Below are positions 9,026 through 18,448 of a DNA stretch of 64,000 nt, one piece after another. Source of the DNA: Shewanella japonica (GTDB taxonomy: Bacteria; Pseudomonadota; Gammaproteobacteria; Enterobacterales; Shewanellaceae). Every line of letters starts with the position of its first letter. Position 1 is the stretch's first letter. The stretch spans positions 4,024,501-4,088,500 of the forward strand of contig NZ_CP020472.1 in the NCBI RefSeq assembly GCF_002075795.1, read 5' to 3'. The position numbers and the translations under genes were made by a program. The notes beneath the pieces are model-generated. The model worked only from the letters and a program-made list of their open reading frames with translations, ran no database searches and was not told the DNA's origin.

Positions 9026-10753
9026 TTACTTAAAAGGAAATACGATTGGTACAACAGAAATCACAACCGCAGAATAAAGCACCGACATCGGTAACCCTAA
9101 ACGAACAAAATCACTAAACTTATAATTGCCTGCGTTAAATACCATGAGATTAGTTTGATAACTGTAAGGCGAAATAAAACTGGCACTTGCCCCAAAAACT
9201 ACCGCCATGATGAAAGGTCTTGGATCCAGTCCATAATTAACGGCTACGGCATAGGCAACAGGAAAAGACAGCGCAGCTGCAGCATTGTTGGTTATCAACT
9301 CAGTGAGAATCAAAGTAACAAAGTAAATCCCCACAAAAGCCGCAAAATAGCCATATCCATTCAACACGCCAAGCATTCCTTGCGCCATGACATCCGCAAG
9401 CCCTGTTTCAAGCATTAAATTTGCTAGACCCAGTGCACTACCAACAATCACCACCAGCTCTATAGGAAATCGACGTTTAATTTCGGTCATATTCACAGCA
9501 CCAATCGCCAGCAAGCCTAATAGCAACAGCACCAAGCCTTTAGCTAAGGGTAAGATATTTGCAATACTGGCTAATATGGTTATAGCAAAGCCAAACAAAA
9601 CTAAATTACTGCGTTTGCTATCTAACCTAACGCTAAGATCTAGGCCGCTAATGGCAGCAAAATCCGTAGTTAACCTCGGATTAGTCGAAAAGCTATCGCC
9701 AGGCGTAATCAATAAAACATCACCTGGTTGTAATTCAATATCGCCAAGCCCCCCTTTTAACGGAAGGTGACCACGCCTAATTGCCATTACAGCCGCATCG
9801 TACTCTTCACGAAAACGCGCATCCTTTAAGCTAGTTCCCACTAATTTAGACGCAGGAGACAGCACTGCTTCTACAAGGTTTTGACCTTTAGCTTGTTGCT
9901 TGCCGAACCACTCCAAACCATCAAATTGATGCAATAGTTCAACTGACTCAACAGCACCACTAAAACGCAGTACATCGCCAGCTTGCAGCACTAACTGAGG
10001 TGGCACTGGACAGATTCGAATACCACTGCGCTCTAACTCGACTAAATACAATTTTTTAAGCGCGCGTAAACGGTTATCGACAACACTTTTACCCACCAAG
10101 GCAGATGTATCGGCGACATGCGCTTCTAACAAATAAGGTAATGACTCTTCTGCCGTATCTACCCGCCTATCAGGAAGTGTATTGGCGATTAACATTAACA
10201 ACACGATGCCGCTTACAACCAGTACGATACCAACCAATGTAAATTCAAAAAAACCAAGCGGTTTCAAGTTGGCATTTTCAACAAACGAATTAACGATTAA
10301 GTTAGTTGAGGTGCCAATTAATGTGAGCGTGCCCCCTAATATCGCAGCATAATTTAGCGGTAGTAGAAGCTTAGCTGGCGCATGGGTTTGATTGCGGCGA
10401 ACAACACCAATCAGTGAAGCAACAACAGCCGTATTGTTTGTAAATGATGATAATAAAGCAGTAGAAACACCCAACTTAGCTAACGTCATTGGCAGTGAAC
10501 TATTGCCTATCATTTGACTCAGCCTCGCCAAGAGGGATGTCTTCTCTAAGGCAATCGCTGCTAACACGAGCAAGATTAAGGTAATTAAGCCGTTATTGGT
10601 AAAGCCAACAAGTGCACTCGATATATCAACCAACCCGAATAAGTAAGTGGTTAACAGTGCAAAAAAGAACAGTGCGGCAGGCGACGCAAGACCAGCGACT
10701 AACCCGCCAACCAAGGCAATTAATATAATAGCCAGCTGCCACACTTCACTCAT
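9026..10753 (-). CDS. SLC13/DASS-type permease with TrkA-C domains, probable sulfate transporter
   Basis: An inner-membrane transporter of 575 residues. Hydrophobic helices fill the first roughly 185 and the last roughly 200 residues. Two soluble RCK_C/TrkA-C-like domains lie between them, at about 205-285 and 290-370; the repeated LQAGDVLRFSG and LQPGDVLLITPG strands mark them. The SFTNNTAVVAS and TELITNNAAAALSFP motifs are typical of the DASS/SLC13 fold. Position 3 bp after cysN and before cysC makes sulfate the likely substrate, probably with Na+. Substrate is inference from context; no cysTWA-type ABC transporter is seen in this window. Confidence 0.85.
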   Translation of the reverse strand: MSEVWQLAIILIALVGGLVAGLASPAALFFFALLTTYLFGLVDISSALVGFTNNGLITLILLVLAAIALEKTSLLARLSQMIGNSSLPMTLAKLGVSTALLSSFTNNTAVVASLIGVVRRNQTHAPAKLLLPLNYAAILGGTLTLIGTSTNLIVNSFVENANLKPLGFFEFTLVGIVLVVSGIVLLMLIANTLPDRRVDTAEESLPYLLEAHVADTSALVGKSVVDNRLRALKKLYLVELERSGIRICPVPPQLVLQAGDVLRFSGAVESVELLHQFDGLEWFGKQQAKGQNLVEAVLSPASKLVGTSLKDARFREEYDAAVMAIRRGHLPLKGGLGDIELQPGDVLLITPGDSFSTNPRLTTDFAAISGLDLSVRLDSKRSNLVLFGFAITILASIANILPLAKGLVLLLLGLLAIGAVNMTEIKRRFPIELVVIVGSALGLANLMLETGLADVMAQGMLGVLNGYGYFAAFVGIYFVTLILTELITNNAAAALSFPVAYAVAVNYGLDPRPFIMAVVFGASASFISPYSYQTNLMVFNAGNYKFSDFVRLGLPMSVLYSAVVISVVPIVFPFK

Positions 10754-10756
10754 TGA

Positions 10757-12199
10757 TTATTTTCCAAAGACACTAATATCTTTCGCTTCCCAATGAGGGT
10801 AATGCTTACGTATTAGTGCATTTAACTCAACTTCAAATGGAGTAAATTGAGAGTCAGCTTGCAAACTACCTTGCTGACCTGCAACAACCATCGCAGCCCC
10901 AACAGTTGCATTGGTTAGACGATCGATAACGATCATGCCGCCAGTGTCACGCACTAATGTATAAGGATCTAAAATAATCGATTCAGTGAGCTCTAAATGG
11001 ACTCTTGCAATTGCATTCAATGGCAGACTGTCAGCATCACTTTTTGCTAGTGTATTCACATCAACCACATATTCGATTGAACTAACACTTGCTTGAGTCT
11101 TTTTACCTGCCACTTTAACGTCATACTGAACACCAATCTGTAGAGGTTTTTCATCCATCCACACAATGTCAGCCTGAATTTGGTTTGCTAGTGCAGGTGC
11201 ACTGTCGGGCTTTGCAATTAAGTCGCCACGGGAAATATCAATTTCATCTTCTAATGTAATTGTAATGGCTTGACCTGCAACCGCTTCTTCTAAATCACCG
11301 TCAAAAGTGACCAAGCGAGCAACCTTGCTACGCTTACCAGAAGGTAGAGCAACGACCTCATCACCGACTTTAAATGAACCAGAGGCTAAAGTGCCGGAGA
11401 AACCTCTAAAGTCTAGATTTGGGCGCTGAACATATTGCACAGGGAATCGAGCTGGCAAGTCGGCTAATTCACGCTGTGTATCAATGGTTTCTAATAGCTC
11501 TAATAAAGTGCCACCTTGATACCAGTCAGTTTGCGAACTGCGGTCAACAACATTGTCACCTTTAAGCGCTGACAGTGGCACAAAGTGAAGGTCAAGCTCG
11601 CCAAAATCTTTAACGAACTCTTTAAAGTCGGCTTCTATTTTATTGAATACTGACTCATCAAATGCCATTAAATCCATCTTGTTTACAGCGACAACAAAAT
11701 GCTTAATGCCCACTAACGATGCAATAAATGCATGACGTTTAGTTTGTGTTTGCACGCCGTAACGAGCATCCACTAGAATTACAGCTAAATCACAGGTTGA
11801 TGCACCTGTTGCCATGTTACGGGTGTACTGCTCGTGGCCTGGGGTATCTGAAATAATAAATTTACGTTTTTCACTCGAGAAGTAGCGATACGCTACATCA
11901 ATCGTAATACCCTGCTCTCGTTCAGCCTGTAAACCATCAACTAATAGCGCTAAATCAATTTCATCGCCTGTCGTTCCCATTTTGGCGCTATCATTTTTAA
12001 TACTTGCTAACTGATCTTCATAGATTTGCGCACTATCGTGTAATAAACGGCCAATTAAAGTACTTTTACCGTCATCCACACTGCCACAAGTCAAAAAGCG
12101 TAATAAGCCTTTATTCTGCTGAAGCGCTAAATATTCCTTCACACCATGCTGCTCGATTTCAGCTGCCATTTTGGTGGTATTATTCACTGCTTGATCCAT
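10757..12199 (-). CDS. cysN: Sulfate adenylyltransferase subunit 1 (GTPase)
   Basis: The GTP-hydrolysing subunit of ATP sulfurylase, which with CysD makes APS from sulfate and ATP. The protein has 480 residues, the G1 loop GSVDDGKST (39-47), the G3 [12 protein letters not shown], the G4 NKMD and EF-Tu-like beta domains after it. The frame extends to a GTG at 12211, but the ATG at 12199 (MDQAVNN) lies 7 nt from a GTGAG sequence and looks better. No CysC fusion is present; the kinase is a separate gene here. Operon with cysD upstream and the permease downstream. Confidence 0.96.
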   Translation of the reverse strand: MDQAVNNTTKMAAEIEQHGVKEYLALQQNKGLLRFLTCGSVDDGKSTLIGRLLHDSAQIYEDQLASIKNDSAKMGTTGDEIDLALLVDGLQAEREQGITIDVAYRYFSSEKRKFIISDTPGHEQYTRNMATGASTCDLAVILVDARYGVQTQTKRHAFIASLVGIKHFVVAVNKMDLMAFDESVFNKIEADFKEFVKDFGELDLHFVPLSALKGDNVVDRSSQTDWYQGGTLLELLETIDTQRELADLPARFPVQYVQRPNLDFRGFSGTLASGSFKVGDEVVALPSGKRSKVARLVTFDGDLEEAVAGQAITITLEDEIDISRGDLIAKPDSAPALANQIQADIVWMDEKPLQIGVQYDVKVAGKKTQASVSSIEYVVDVNTLAKSDADSLPLNAIARVHLELTESIILDPYTLVRDTGGMIVIDRLTNATVGAAMVVAGQQGSLQADSQFTPFEVELNALIRKHYPHWEAKDISVFGK

Positions 12200-12273
12200 A
12201 ATTTTTCTCACTTACATTCTTTACGATGACATTCGTATCAATTCAATTATCGAAAACCATTCACCACAGAAAA

Positions 12274-13182
12274 TTAGAAATACCCTTGACGTTTTTTAAG
12301 TTCCATAGAGGCACTTTGATCAGAGTCAATAAGACGCCCTTCTCGCTCACTTGAGCGGGTTAGCAGCATTTCTTCAATAATCTTTTCTAAGGTGTCTGCT
12401 TCAGAATTCATTGCCGCAGTTAATGGGTAACAGCCTAAGGTTCTAAAACGCACCTTCTGATAAGTCACTTCTTCATTTGGCTCTAATGGCATTCTGTCAT
12501 CGTCTTTAAGGATCAACTGGCTTCCTTTTTGTACTACAGGACGTTCAGCCGCAAAATATAACGGAACAAGCTCAATGTTTTCTTGATAGATATATTGCCA
12601 AATATCTAACTCTGTCCAATTTGATAATGGAAATACGCGAATGCTTTCGCCTTTATTGACTGCGCCATTGTATGTACGCCATAACTCAGGTCGTTGATTT
12701 TTAGGATCCCAACGGTGATGTTTATCCCTAAACGAATAAACACGCTCTTTAGCACGAGACTTTTCTTCATCACGACGTGCTCCACCAAAAGCAGCATCAA
12801 ACCCATATTGGTTAAGAGCTTGCTTTAAGCCTTGAGTTTTCATGATATCAGTGTGCTTAGAACTACCATGGTCAAAAGGGTTAATGCCTTGAGCAACGCC
12901 CTCTGGGTTTTGATGTGTCAGTAATTCAAAACCAAATTTTTTGGCTTGTTCATCACGGAACTTAATCATCTCTTTAAACTTCCAGCCTGTATCAACATGC
13001 AATAAAGGAAATGGGATCTTGCCAGGGTAGAAAGCTTTACGGGCCAGATGTAGCATTACCGAAGAGTCTTTACCAATTGAATACAGCATCACTGGGTTAT
13101 CAAACTCAGCTGCGACTTCACGAATGATCTGGATACTCTCAGCTTCCAGTTGTTCTAAATGGCTTAATGAACGACTTGCCAT
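12274..13182 (-). CDS. cysD: Sulfate adenylyltransferase subunit 2
   Basis: Catalytic subunit of ATP sulfurylase, 302 residues, with the PP-loop [10 protein letters not shown] (34-43) typical of the PAPS-reductase/CysD superfamily and the C-terminal [11 protein letters not shown] and KKRQGYF segments of CysD. It forms the CysDN complex that adenylates sulfate. It lies 56 bp after cobA and about 75 bp before cysN on the same strand. Full length. Confidence 0.97.
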   Translation of the reverse strand: MASRSLSHLEQLEAESIQIIREVAAEFDNPVMLYSIGKDSSVMLHLARKAFYPGKIPFPLLHVDTGWKFKEMIKFRDEQAKKFGFELLTHQNPEGVAQGINPFDHGSSKHTDIMKTQGLKQALNQYGFDAAFGGARRDEEKSRAKERVYSFRDKHHRWDPKNQRPELWRTYNGAVNKGESIRVFPLSNWTELDIWQYIYQENIELVPLYFAAERPVVQKGSQLILKDDDRMPLEPNEEVTYQKVRFRTLGCYPLTAAMNSEADTLEKIIEEMLLTRSSEREGRLIDSDQSASMELKKRQGYF

Positions 13183-13238
13183 GATTACTCTCCATTACCA
13201 AGACTGCAAAACAGTTAGAAATTAATAAATTGGGTAAA

Positions 13239-14060
13239 TTACAATCCAAGGGCTGTAATTTCTGAATGTATTTGGGAAGTCGTTGCGGATGCTGGTGTAA
13301 ACCAGTTTAACGTTTCCGCAAGCTCAACTACTTCACCGATAATCATCAGCGCAGGCATTTCAAGTGCTGCATCTGCCGCTAATTGGGGTAAGTCACTTAA
13401 CTTACCGATAAATCTTTGTTGTAAAGCCGTGGTTGCTTTAGACACAATAGCCACTGGTGTATCAGGATGTCGGCCATGGCTCATTAAGCCTTCGCTGATA
13501 ATATTGGCATTCAAAATACCCATATACACCACTAAGGTGTTGGATGAATTAGCATAGCCTTGCCAATCCATCGGTCGACTCTCCAACTGGCAATGCCCAG
13601 TAATAAACGACACTCCTTGAGCATAATCTCGGTGAGTGAGTGGAATTCCAGCATAAGCTGCTGTACCACTAGCGGCTGTAATACCGGGGACGACTTCAAA
13701 TTCAACATCACTTTTAACTAAAGTTTGGAGCTCTTCTCCACCGCGACCAAAAATAAATGGGTCGCCACCCTTTAAACGAACCACATTTTTACGGGTATAC
13801 GCTTTAGTCACTAATAATTGATTAATCTCATCTTGTGCAGCACTGTGTTTACCAACACGCTTACCTACAGCTATTTTTTCTGCAGCAGCAGGAATAAGAT
13901 CCAGAATTTCTTGGCTAACAAGTGCATCATAAAGTACCGCATCAGCTTGTTTAATAACGCGATAAGCTTTTAACGTGAGTAGTTCAACATCACCGGGACC
14001 AGCACCGACCAACCATACTTTGCCTTTAGCCTGCTGACCAGGCATTGATACTAATTCCAT
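13239..14060 (-). CDS. cobA: Uroporphyrinogen-III C-methyltransferase
   Basis: A SAM-dependent methylase of 273 residues that converts uroporphyrinogen III to precorrin-2, the first step to siroheme, the cofactor of CysI. Motifs seen: VGAGPGDVELLTLKA (about 17-31), VGKRVGKH, RLKGGDPFIFGRGGEE and a VPGITAA loop. It lacks the CysG-N dehydrogenase/ferrochelatase part, so those steps must be encoded elsewhere. It is first in the cobA-cysD-cysN-permease-cysC unit, which links siroheme supply to sulfite reduction. Confidence 0.95.
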   Translation of the reverse strand: MELVSMPGQQAKGKVWLVGAGPGDVELLTLKAYRVIKQADAVLYDALVSQEILDLIPAAAEKIAVGKRVGKHSAAQDEINQLLVTKAYTRKNVVRLKGGDPFIFGRGGEELQTLVKSDVEFEVVPGITAASGTAAYAGIPLTHRDYAQGVSFITGHCQLESRPMDWQGYANSSNTLVVYMGILNANIISEGLMSHGRHPDTPVAIVSKATTALQQRFIGKLSDLPQLAADAALEMPALMIIGEVVELAETLNWFTPASATTSQIHSEITALGL

Positions 14061-14116
14061 GACCTACTTACCTTTCGATAATTAATTAAGGGTAAATATA
14101 GCGGTTTATATATTCC

Positions 14117-14129
14117 ACATATAATATGT
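14117..14129. promoter_or_regulatory. AT-rich palindrome in the cobA/pldA divergent region
   Basis: ACATAT-A-ATATGT lies 57 bp upstream of the cobA start in the 254-bp region between the divergent cobA and pldA genes. It could be an operator for the cys unit, but AT-rich palindromes are common by chance. Confidence 0.2.
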
Positions 14130-14314
14130 ATTGATTAGCTTTTATTCCTTTTAGTTATATACAGAGCTATCTATTAATCTTTTTTCAGTACATATTACGC
14201 TGCTAGTATTTGCACTTTGTTGTCTTATATTTGTTTTATAAATGCGTAAGTTTTGTTTCACCTTTGTATCCGCGGTGATAACCTATGACGAAAATTAAGT
14301 AAAAAGGGAATTCA

Positions 14315-15214
14315 ATGAGAACATTTTTTGGCATCGCTTTGACGATATGCATGCTCTATGACGTTTCTCAACTCGCATTCGCAAATGAGTCATTAGTTGA
14401 TGAACGAGTAAAGAGTGAGACAGAGACATCTGAAAAACGCTTCGTGATCACACCTCATAAGGTGAATTACATCCTGCCTTACACTTACAATGACACCCCG
14501 AATACTGCTCCATACGTCGACTTTAAGACGGGTAACGACGACGCTGATGAGCACGTTGATAATGCTGAAGCTAAGTTTCAAATAAGCTTCAAATTTCCTC
14601 TTTGGTACAATGTTTTTGGTGATAATGGCCATTTATTTTTTGCTTATACCAACCAATCTTATTGGCAGGTATATAACAAAGACATCTCATCTCCTTTCAG
14701 AGAAACTAATCACGAACCTGAAATTTTTATGTTATTCAACAATGACTGGGAAGTTGCAGGCCTAAGAAACTCATTTTGGGGCCTTGGCGCTGTCCATCAA
14801 TCAAATGGGAAGTCAGGAAGTTTATCTCGTAGCTGGAATCGTATTTATGGCGAAATGGTTTTTGATCGTGGCCCTTTTGCACTCGGATTTAAAGCGTGGT
14901 ATCGCATTCCTGAAGATGAGAAAGAAACTCCAACATCAGCAGATGGTGATGACAACCCAGATATCGGCGATTACATGGGGAATTTTGAAGTGACGGCGAT
15001 TTATGGTCTAGGTGAACATCGCTTTACCTTAATGGGACGTAACAATTTAGATAGCCCCAATAAAGGCGCAATAGAAGCAACCTGGAGTTACCCTATACTA
15101 GGTAACCTTAGATTATATACACAATACTTTAACGGTTATGGCGAGAGCATGATTGATTATAATCACCATAACCAACGTATCGGTATTGGCGTATCAATTA
15201 ACGACATTTTATAA
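14315..15214 (+). CDS. pldA: Outer-membrane phospholipase A
   Basis: A 299-residue precursor with a signal peptide (about 1-23, ending LAFA) and a predicted 12-strand beta barrel of the OMPLA family. The catalytic His-Ser pair is visible in HQSNG (His161, Ser163) and the catalytic Asn in SRSWNRIY (Asn175). OMPLA hydrolyses phospholipids that reach the outer leaflet of the outer membrane. The ATG follows AAGGGA. It is divergent from cobA and is followed by a strong terminator, so it is probably monocistronic; its place between the cys genes seems incidental. Confidence 0.93.
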   Translation: MRTFFGIALTICMLYDVSQLAFANESLVDERVKSETETSEKRFVITPHKVNYILPYTYNDTPNTAPYVDFKTGNDDADEHVDNAEAKFQISFKFPLWYNVFGDNGHLFFAYTNQSYWQVYNKDISSPFRETNHEPEIFMLFNNDWEVAGLRNSFWGLGAVHQSNGKSGSLSRSWNRIYGEMVFDRGPFALGFKAWYRIPEDEKETPTSADGDDNPDIGDYMGNFEVTAIYGLGEHRFTLMGRNNLDSPNKGAIEATWSYPILGNLRLYTQYFNGYGESMIDYNHHNQRIGIGVSINDIL

Positions 15215-15233
15215 CGCTGACAAATAAGTAAAT

Positions 15234-15266
15234 AAAAAAGGTGAACCGCAAAGGTTCACCTTTTTT
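15234..15266. terminator. Bidirectional terminator between pldA and the convergent gene
   Basis: An 8-bp GC-containing stem (GGTGAACC at 15240-15247 with GGTTCACC at 15253-15260) flanked by six A on the left and six T on the right, so it can work for both convergent genes. Confidence 0.9.
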
Positions 15267-15284
15267 ATTAGTAATCATAATGAT

Positions 15285-17006
15285 TTATTTTGCTTTGCTA
15301 TTCGCTTTGGTAGAGATAGCAAGGCCTTTATCGGTGACATCGAAAGTAAACTGCATGCGCATATCATAATCTTTCAAAGCAGAAATCTCTTCAGGAATAG
15401 GTTCACCACTGTCTTCAATCAGTTTCAACACTGGCGTGAGAAGTTTCTGACAGTCTAACGACATTGCTGTTAAGCCGTTAGCGACCACTTGCTCATCATT
15501 TAGCTGATTCGCTAATGCTTCACCTTTTTCACCGCTATAAATCACAATATGCTGGTCTTTAACCGCCATTTTAGCAGTGACGCCAAGCTCAGGCGGTAAC
15601 ATTAGGTATGGAGTGACATCGACCGCATCACCATTCTTAGTGAGTTCAACATTCGCTAACTGAGGTACAAAAGGCTTAACCATGTTGAGTAACATATCAG
15701 GATCATTGGCAGAAAGAGCAATTAACGAATCTAACTGCTTAAATCCAGGCTCACCATTTTCATCAGTTAAGGTGAAGTCGATGATAGATGCACTAACGCC
15801 TTGCACGCCATTCGCCATACCAGTCATCATGCCGAGCATCGCCGGATTTTGTTCGCTTAAGCCATATTGCATTTGCGCTAGCGCTTCACACTGATAACTC
15901 GGAGTTTGCAGATCTTGCCAAATTTCAGTCAATGCCGGCGCCAATTGCATCACATTCAAACCAATGCCTACAGAAGCTACATTGTCATTGAGGTTTTGGG
16001 CAAAACCAGGAATAAAGCCACGCATTTTAGTCAATGCACCTAGTATCACTTGGTTATTAGACTCAATCACGACTTTTGCATCAAAATTAGTTTGCTTTCT
16101 ATCAACGGAGAAAGACGTTAATCCCATCACCGTTTTTGGCCAATTAGCAGCAATAGCACCAAACTCAGCTTTACATTCTGGAGTTTTGAATTCAGCGAAT
16201 GGATCACTTTGAGTACCATCCATCTCAACCAGTTTAGTCAGTTGCTTCGCCAACATATTACCATCAGAGGAAGTTAATCCTTTCACTAACTCCACATGGT
16301 TAACAAAGCTGATGCTGTCTTGTAAGAAGCCATGTGTAGACGTAATGTTTTCGATGACATTAGTATCACTGATAGGGTTATCGACTTTCGTTAGCCCTAA
16401 AGCGGTTTCTAACAACGAAGCTTGGTTAAACGAAGTGTTTAAAGTAATCGTCAACCAGCCGTCTTGTTGTGCAAAAACCATATCAATGGTTTCATCTTCT
16501 GCAATCAGAGGATAAGCACGATATTCAAGGCCTTTAATCGACTCAGCTTTATGCACTAAGCCACTCTCTTCAGACGCCTTATCTAATAAAGCCCAAATTG
16601 CCGCCTCATTCTCAACCTGAATTTTGAATACCGGTAATGCACCTAAAGTGTATGTATAAGATTCAATTTGAGAAGGAAAACCAAACGTTTTTAAGAATAA
16701 ATCTGGGTTTTCAAAACTGGTTAGATAGCTCTTATATAAGCTAACAAAAAAACGCTCTTGTTCAGTGCTAAAAGGGCCTGCTTGCTCTAACTGCTCAAGT
16801 GAAGCTTTGCTATTTAATCCCATTGGCATGGAATATAAATAATCTTCCAGAGGAAATGGCGTTAGCTGACCTGAAAATAGTAAGGTGTCAGCCGGAATGT
16901 ATTGCAACATTTCATTCGCTGAAACAGCGTTATCTTCTTTACTTGTGAGTACATAAGCACCAGCACCAACTGCAATAACAGCCGCAGCAATTGCGAGTTT
17001 TTTCAT
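15285..17006 (-). CDS. Exported protein of unknown function (about 573 aa)
   Basis: Not recognised with certainty. It begins MKKLAIAAAVIAVGAGAYVLTSK, an uncleaved or cleaved signal/anchor, followed by a large periplasmic domain with YIPADTLLFSG near residue 35. It has alternating hydrophobic strands, repeated LGLTK- or LGALP-like segments and almost no Cys. The frame opens at an ATG at 17018, but the GGAG in the first codons sits correctly for the ATG at 17006, so that start was chosen. It ends in the shared terminator with pldA, and no operon partner is visible. Probably a Shewanella-type conserved envelope protein; no activity is proposed. Confidence 0.75.
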   Translation of the reverse strand: MKKLAIAAAVIAVGAGAYVLTSKEDNAVSANEMLQYIPADTLLFSGQLTPFPLEDYLYSMPMGLNSKASLEQLEQAGPFSTEQERFFVSLYKSYLTSFENPDLFLKTFGFPSQIESYTYTLGALPVFKIQVENEAAIWALLDKASEESGLVHKAESIKGLEYRAYPLIAEDETIDMVFAQQDGWLTITLNTSFNQASLLETALGLTKVDNPISDTNVIENITSTHGFLQDSISFVNHVELVKGLTSSDGNMLAKQLTKLVEMDGTQSDPFAEFKTPECKAEFGAIAANWPKTVMGLTSFSVDRKQTNFDAKVVIESNNQVILGALTKMRGFIPGFAQNLNDNVASVGIGLNVMQLAPALTEIWQDLQTPSYQCEALAQMQYGLSEQNPAMLGMMTGMANGVQGVSASIIDFTLTDENGEPGFKQLDSLIALSANDPDMLLNMVKPFVPQLANVELTKNGDAVDVTPYLMLPPELGVTAKMAVKDQHIVIYSGEKGEALANQLNDEQVVANGLTAMSLDCQKLLTPVLKLIEDSGEPIPEEISALKDYDMRMQFTFDVTDKGLAISTKANSKAK

Positions 17007-17217
17007 TTTTTGCTCCATAAATTACATGCACATTAAAACAAGTCACTCTTCCTTGAGAGTTATTGGTTTAGTTTTGAGTTCAATTAGGTTAATGCGACAC
17101 ATCAACATCAATTTTTAATAGCTAGCGCAATAACTTAGCATTATTTTTTAATGAATCACAGAAAACGGGCAGGATAAGCCATCATTTACAAAATATTTGC
17201 CAAAAAATGTTTAATGG

Positions 17218-17412
17218 CTGACAAGTCGATGATATCGAGTAAACGATAAACGAAGGGAAATTTCTCGGTAAGTCACCCAAAAGTGACTTACCGAGAAATC
17301 AAAGTTGATTGCACTTACGCTAGCAAGCCAATCACTGGGCACTCGATAAATCGAGTGAGGCTTTTGGAGGTACTGGGTGAGCAACAACCCACCTAAAGTG
17401 TCGACAAAAACC
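17218..17412. repeat. Hairpin-rich intergenic element in the 17007-17672 gap
   Basis: The 666-bp gap between the exported-protein gene and cysH contains a block with several inverted repeats: TCGAT/ATCGA (17226-17238); a perfect 17-bp stem (17260-17276 with 17283-17299, loop CCAAAA); CACTCGAT/ATCGAGTG (17340-17357); and TGGGT/ACCCA (17374-17391). A 67-codon open frame crosses it on the minus strand, but it is made of the hairpin arms and has no good ribosome-binding site. It looks like an interspersed repeat or a structured RNA. The rest of the gap is plain AT-rich sequence. Confidence 0.5.
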
Positions 17413-17615
17413 ATCTACGGGAACTTTCTAATTTAGACTATAAAATTAACTTGTGCATAATTTTAAAGTCGATTTTTGACGAAAAAATGTCACCAGATAT
17501 AAAATCAGTCAATAGTCTTAATTGAGCGAACAATATACCCCAATTGAATGAGGTTAAACGCTAGATAAATAAAGCTTAACCAAACTATTTTATTCATTGA
17601 TTTTATGCAAAATAA

Positions 17616-17643
17616 AAAATATCAGCACGGATGCTGATATTTT
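17616..17643 (-). terminator. Terminator after cysH
   Basis: A 12-bp stem (17616-17627 with 17632-17643, core TATCAGCA/TGCTGATA, loop CGGA) about 30 bp beyond the cysH stop, with an AT-rich T-containing tail on the minus strand. Confidence 0.75.
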
Positions 17644-17672
17644 AAGCCGGTCAATCACGCTTGAATACACAA

Positions 17673-18416
17673 CTATATTTCGTAGTGTAAACCACACTCA
17701 CGCTTTAAACCGTTGAAACGTGTTTCTTCTTCGCTCATCCCAAGCTCTAACGGCTTACTAGAGTGAGTATCACCCACCGAAACATACCCTTGGTCCCATA
17801 AAGGATGATAAGGCAAATCATGTTTGGTTAAATATTCATGCACGTCTTTATTAGTCCATTCAATAATCGGCAGTAATTTAAAACGATTTCCGTGAATGGC
17901 TAAAATAGGTAACGCTTCACGGGTGCTTGCCTGTGAGCGACGAAGTCCAGCAAACCAAGTACCAACATTGAGTTCGTTTAAAGCGCGCTGCATAGGCTCA
18001 ACTTTATTGATACGGTTGTATTTCTCTAAACCATCAAGTCCTTGTTCCCACAGTTTTCCGTAACGCGCTTCTTGCCAAGCAGACGATTCGCTTGCTTTAT
18101 AAACGTTAAGATTTAGCTCCAATCTTTCTGTGAGCTGATCAATAAATTGATAAGTTTCAGGAAACAAATAACCAGTATCAGTCAACACGACAGGAATATC
18201 AGCTTGTGCTTGGCTTACCATATGCAACATAACCGCAGCTTGTATACCAAAGCTAGATGATAATGCATGTTCGCCCGGCAACAGTGCTAAGCCCCAAGTC
18301 ACACGTTCTTGTGCTGTTAATCCAGCTAAAAACTCATTCACTTGCGCTAATACAATAGCCTGCTCCTCTTTAGGAGCAGTCAGTAGCGCAAGCAATTCAT
18401 TTTGATTAATCATCAT
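17673..18416 (-). CDS. cysH: Phosphoadenylylsulfate (PAPS) reductase
   Basis: A cytoplasmic thioredoxin-dependent reductase that converts PAPS to sulfite, 247 residues. It has the [16 protein letters not shown]-loop region, [11 protein letters not shown], the [10 protein letters not shown] block and the C-terminal KRECGLH with the catalytic Cys. It lacks the extra Cys pairs of APS reductases, which fits the presence of CysC. The frame opens at a TTG (18440), but a GAGGGA precedes two ATGs at 18416 and 18413, and the first of these was taken. It is last in cysJIH, 8-33 bp after cysI depending on start choice. Confidence 0.95.
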   Translation of the reverse strand: MMINQNELLALLTAPKEEQAIVLAQVNEFLAGLTAQERVTWGLALLPGEHALSSSFGIQAAVMLHMVSQAQADIPVVLTDTGYLFPETYQFIDQLTERLELNLNVYKASESSAWQEARYGKLWEQGLDGLEKYNRINKVEPMQRALNELNVGTWFAGLRRSQASTREALPILAIHGNRFKLLPIIEWTNKDVHEYLTKHDLPYHPLWDQGYVSVGDTHSSKPLELGMSEEETRFNGLKRECGLHYEI

Positions 18417-18448
18417 TAATCCCTCATTGGTAAGACTCAATTAGAGCC

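Noticed and set aside
17092..17098. TGCGACA half-site elsewhere, suggesting more WYL targets
   Set aside because: A lone 7-mer without an inverted partner is expected by chance; only the two spaced repeats at the WYL locus are meaningful.
17211..17414. 67-codon minus-strand ORF in the hairpin block
   Set aside because: The frame is built from inverted-repeat arms, has no good ribosome-binding site and matches no family I know; it is more likely a by-product of the repeat.
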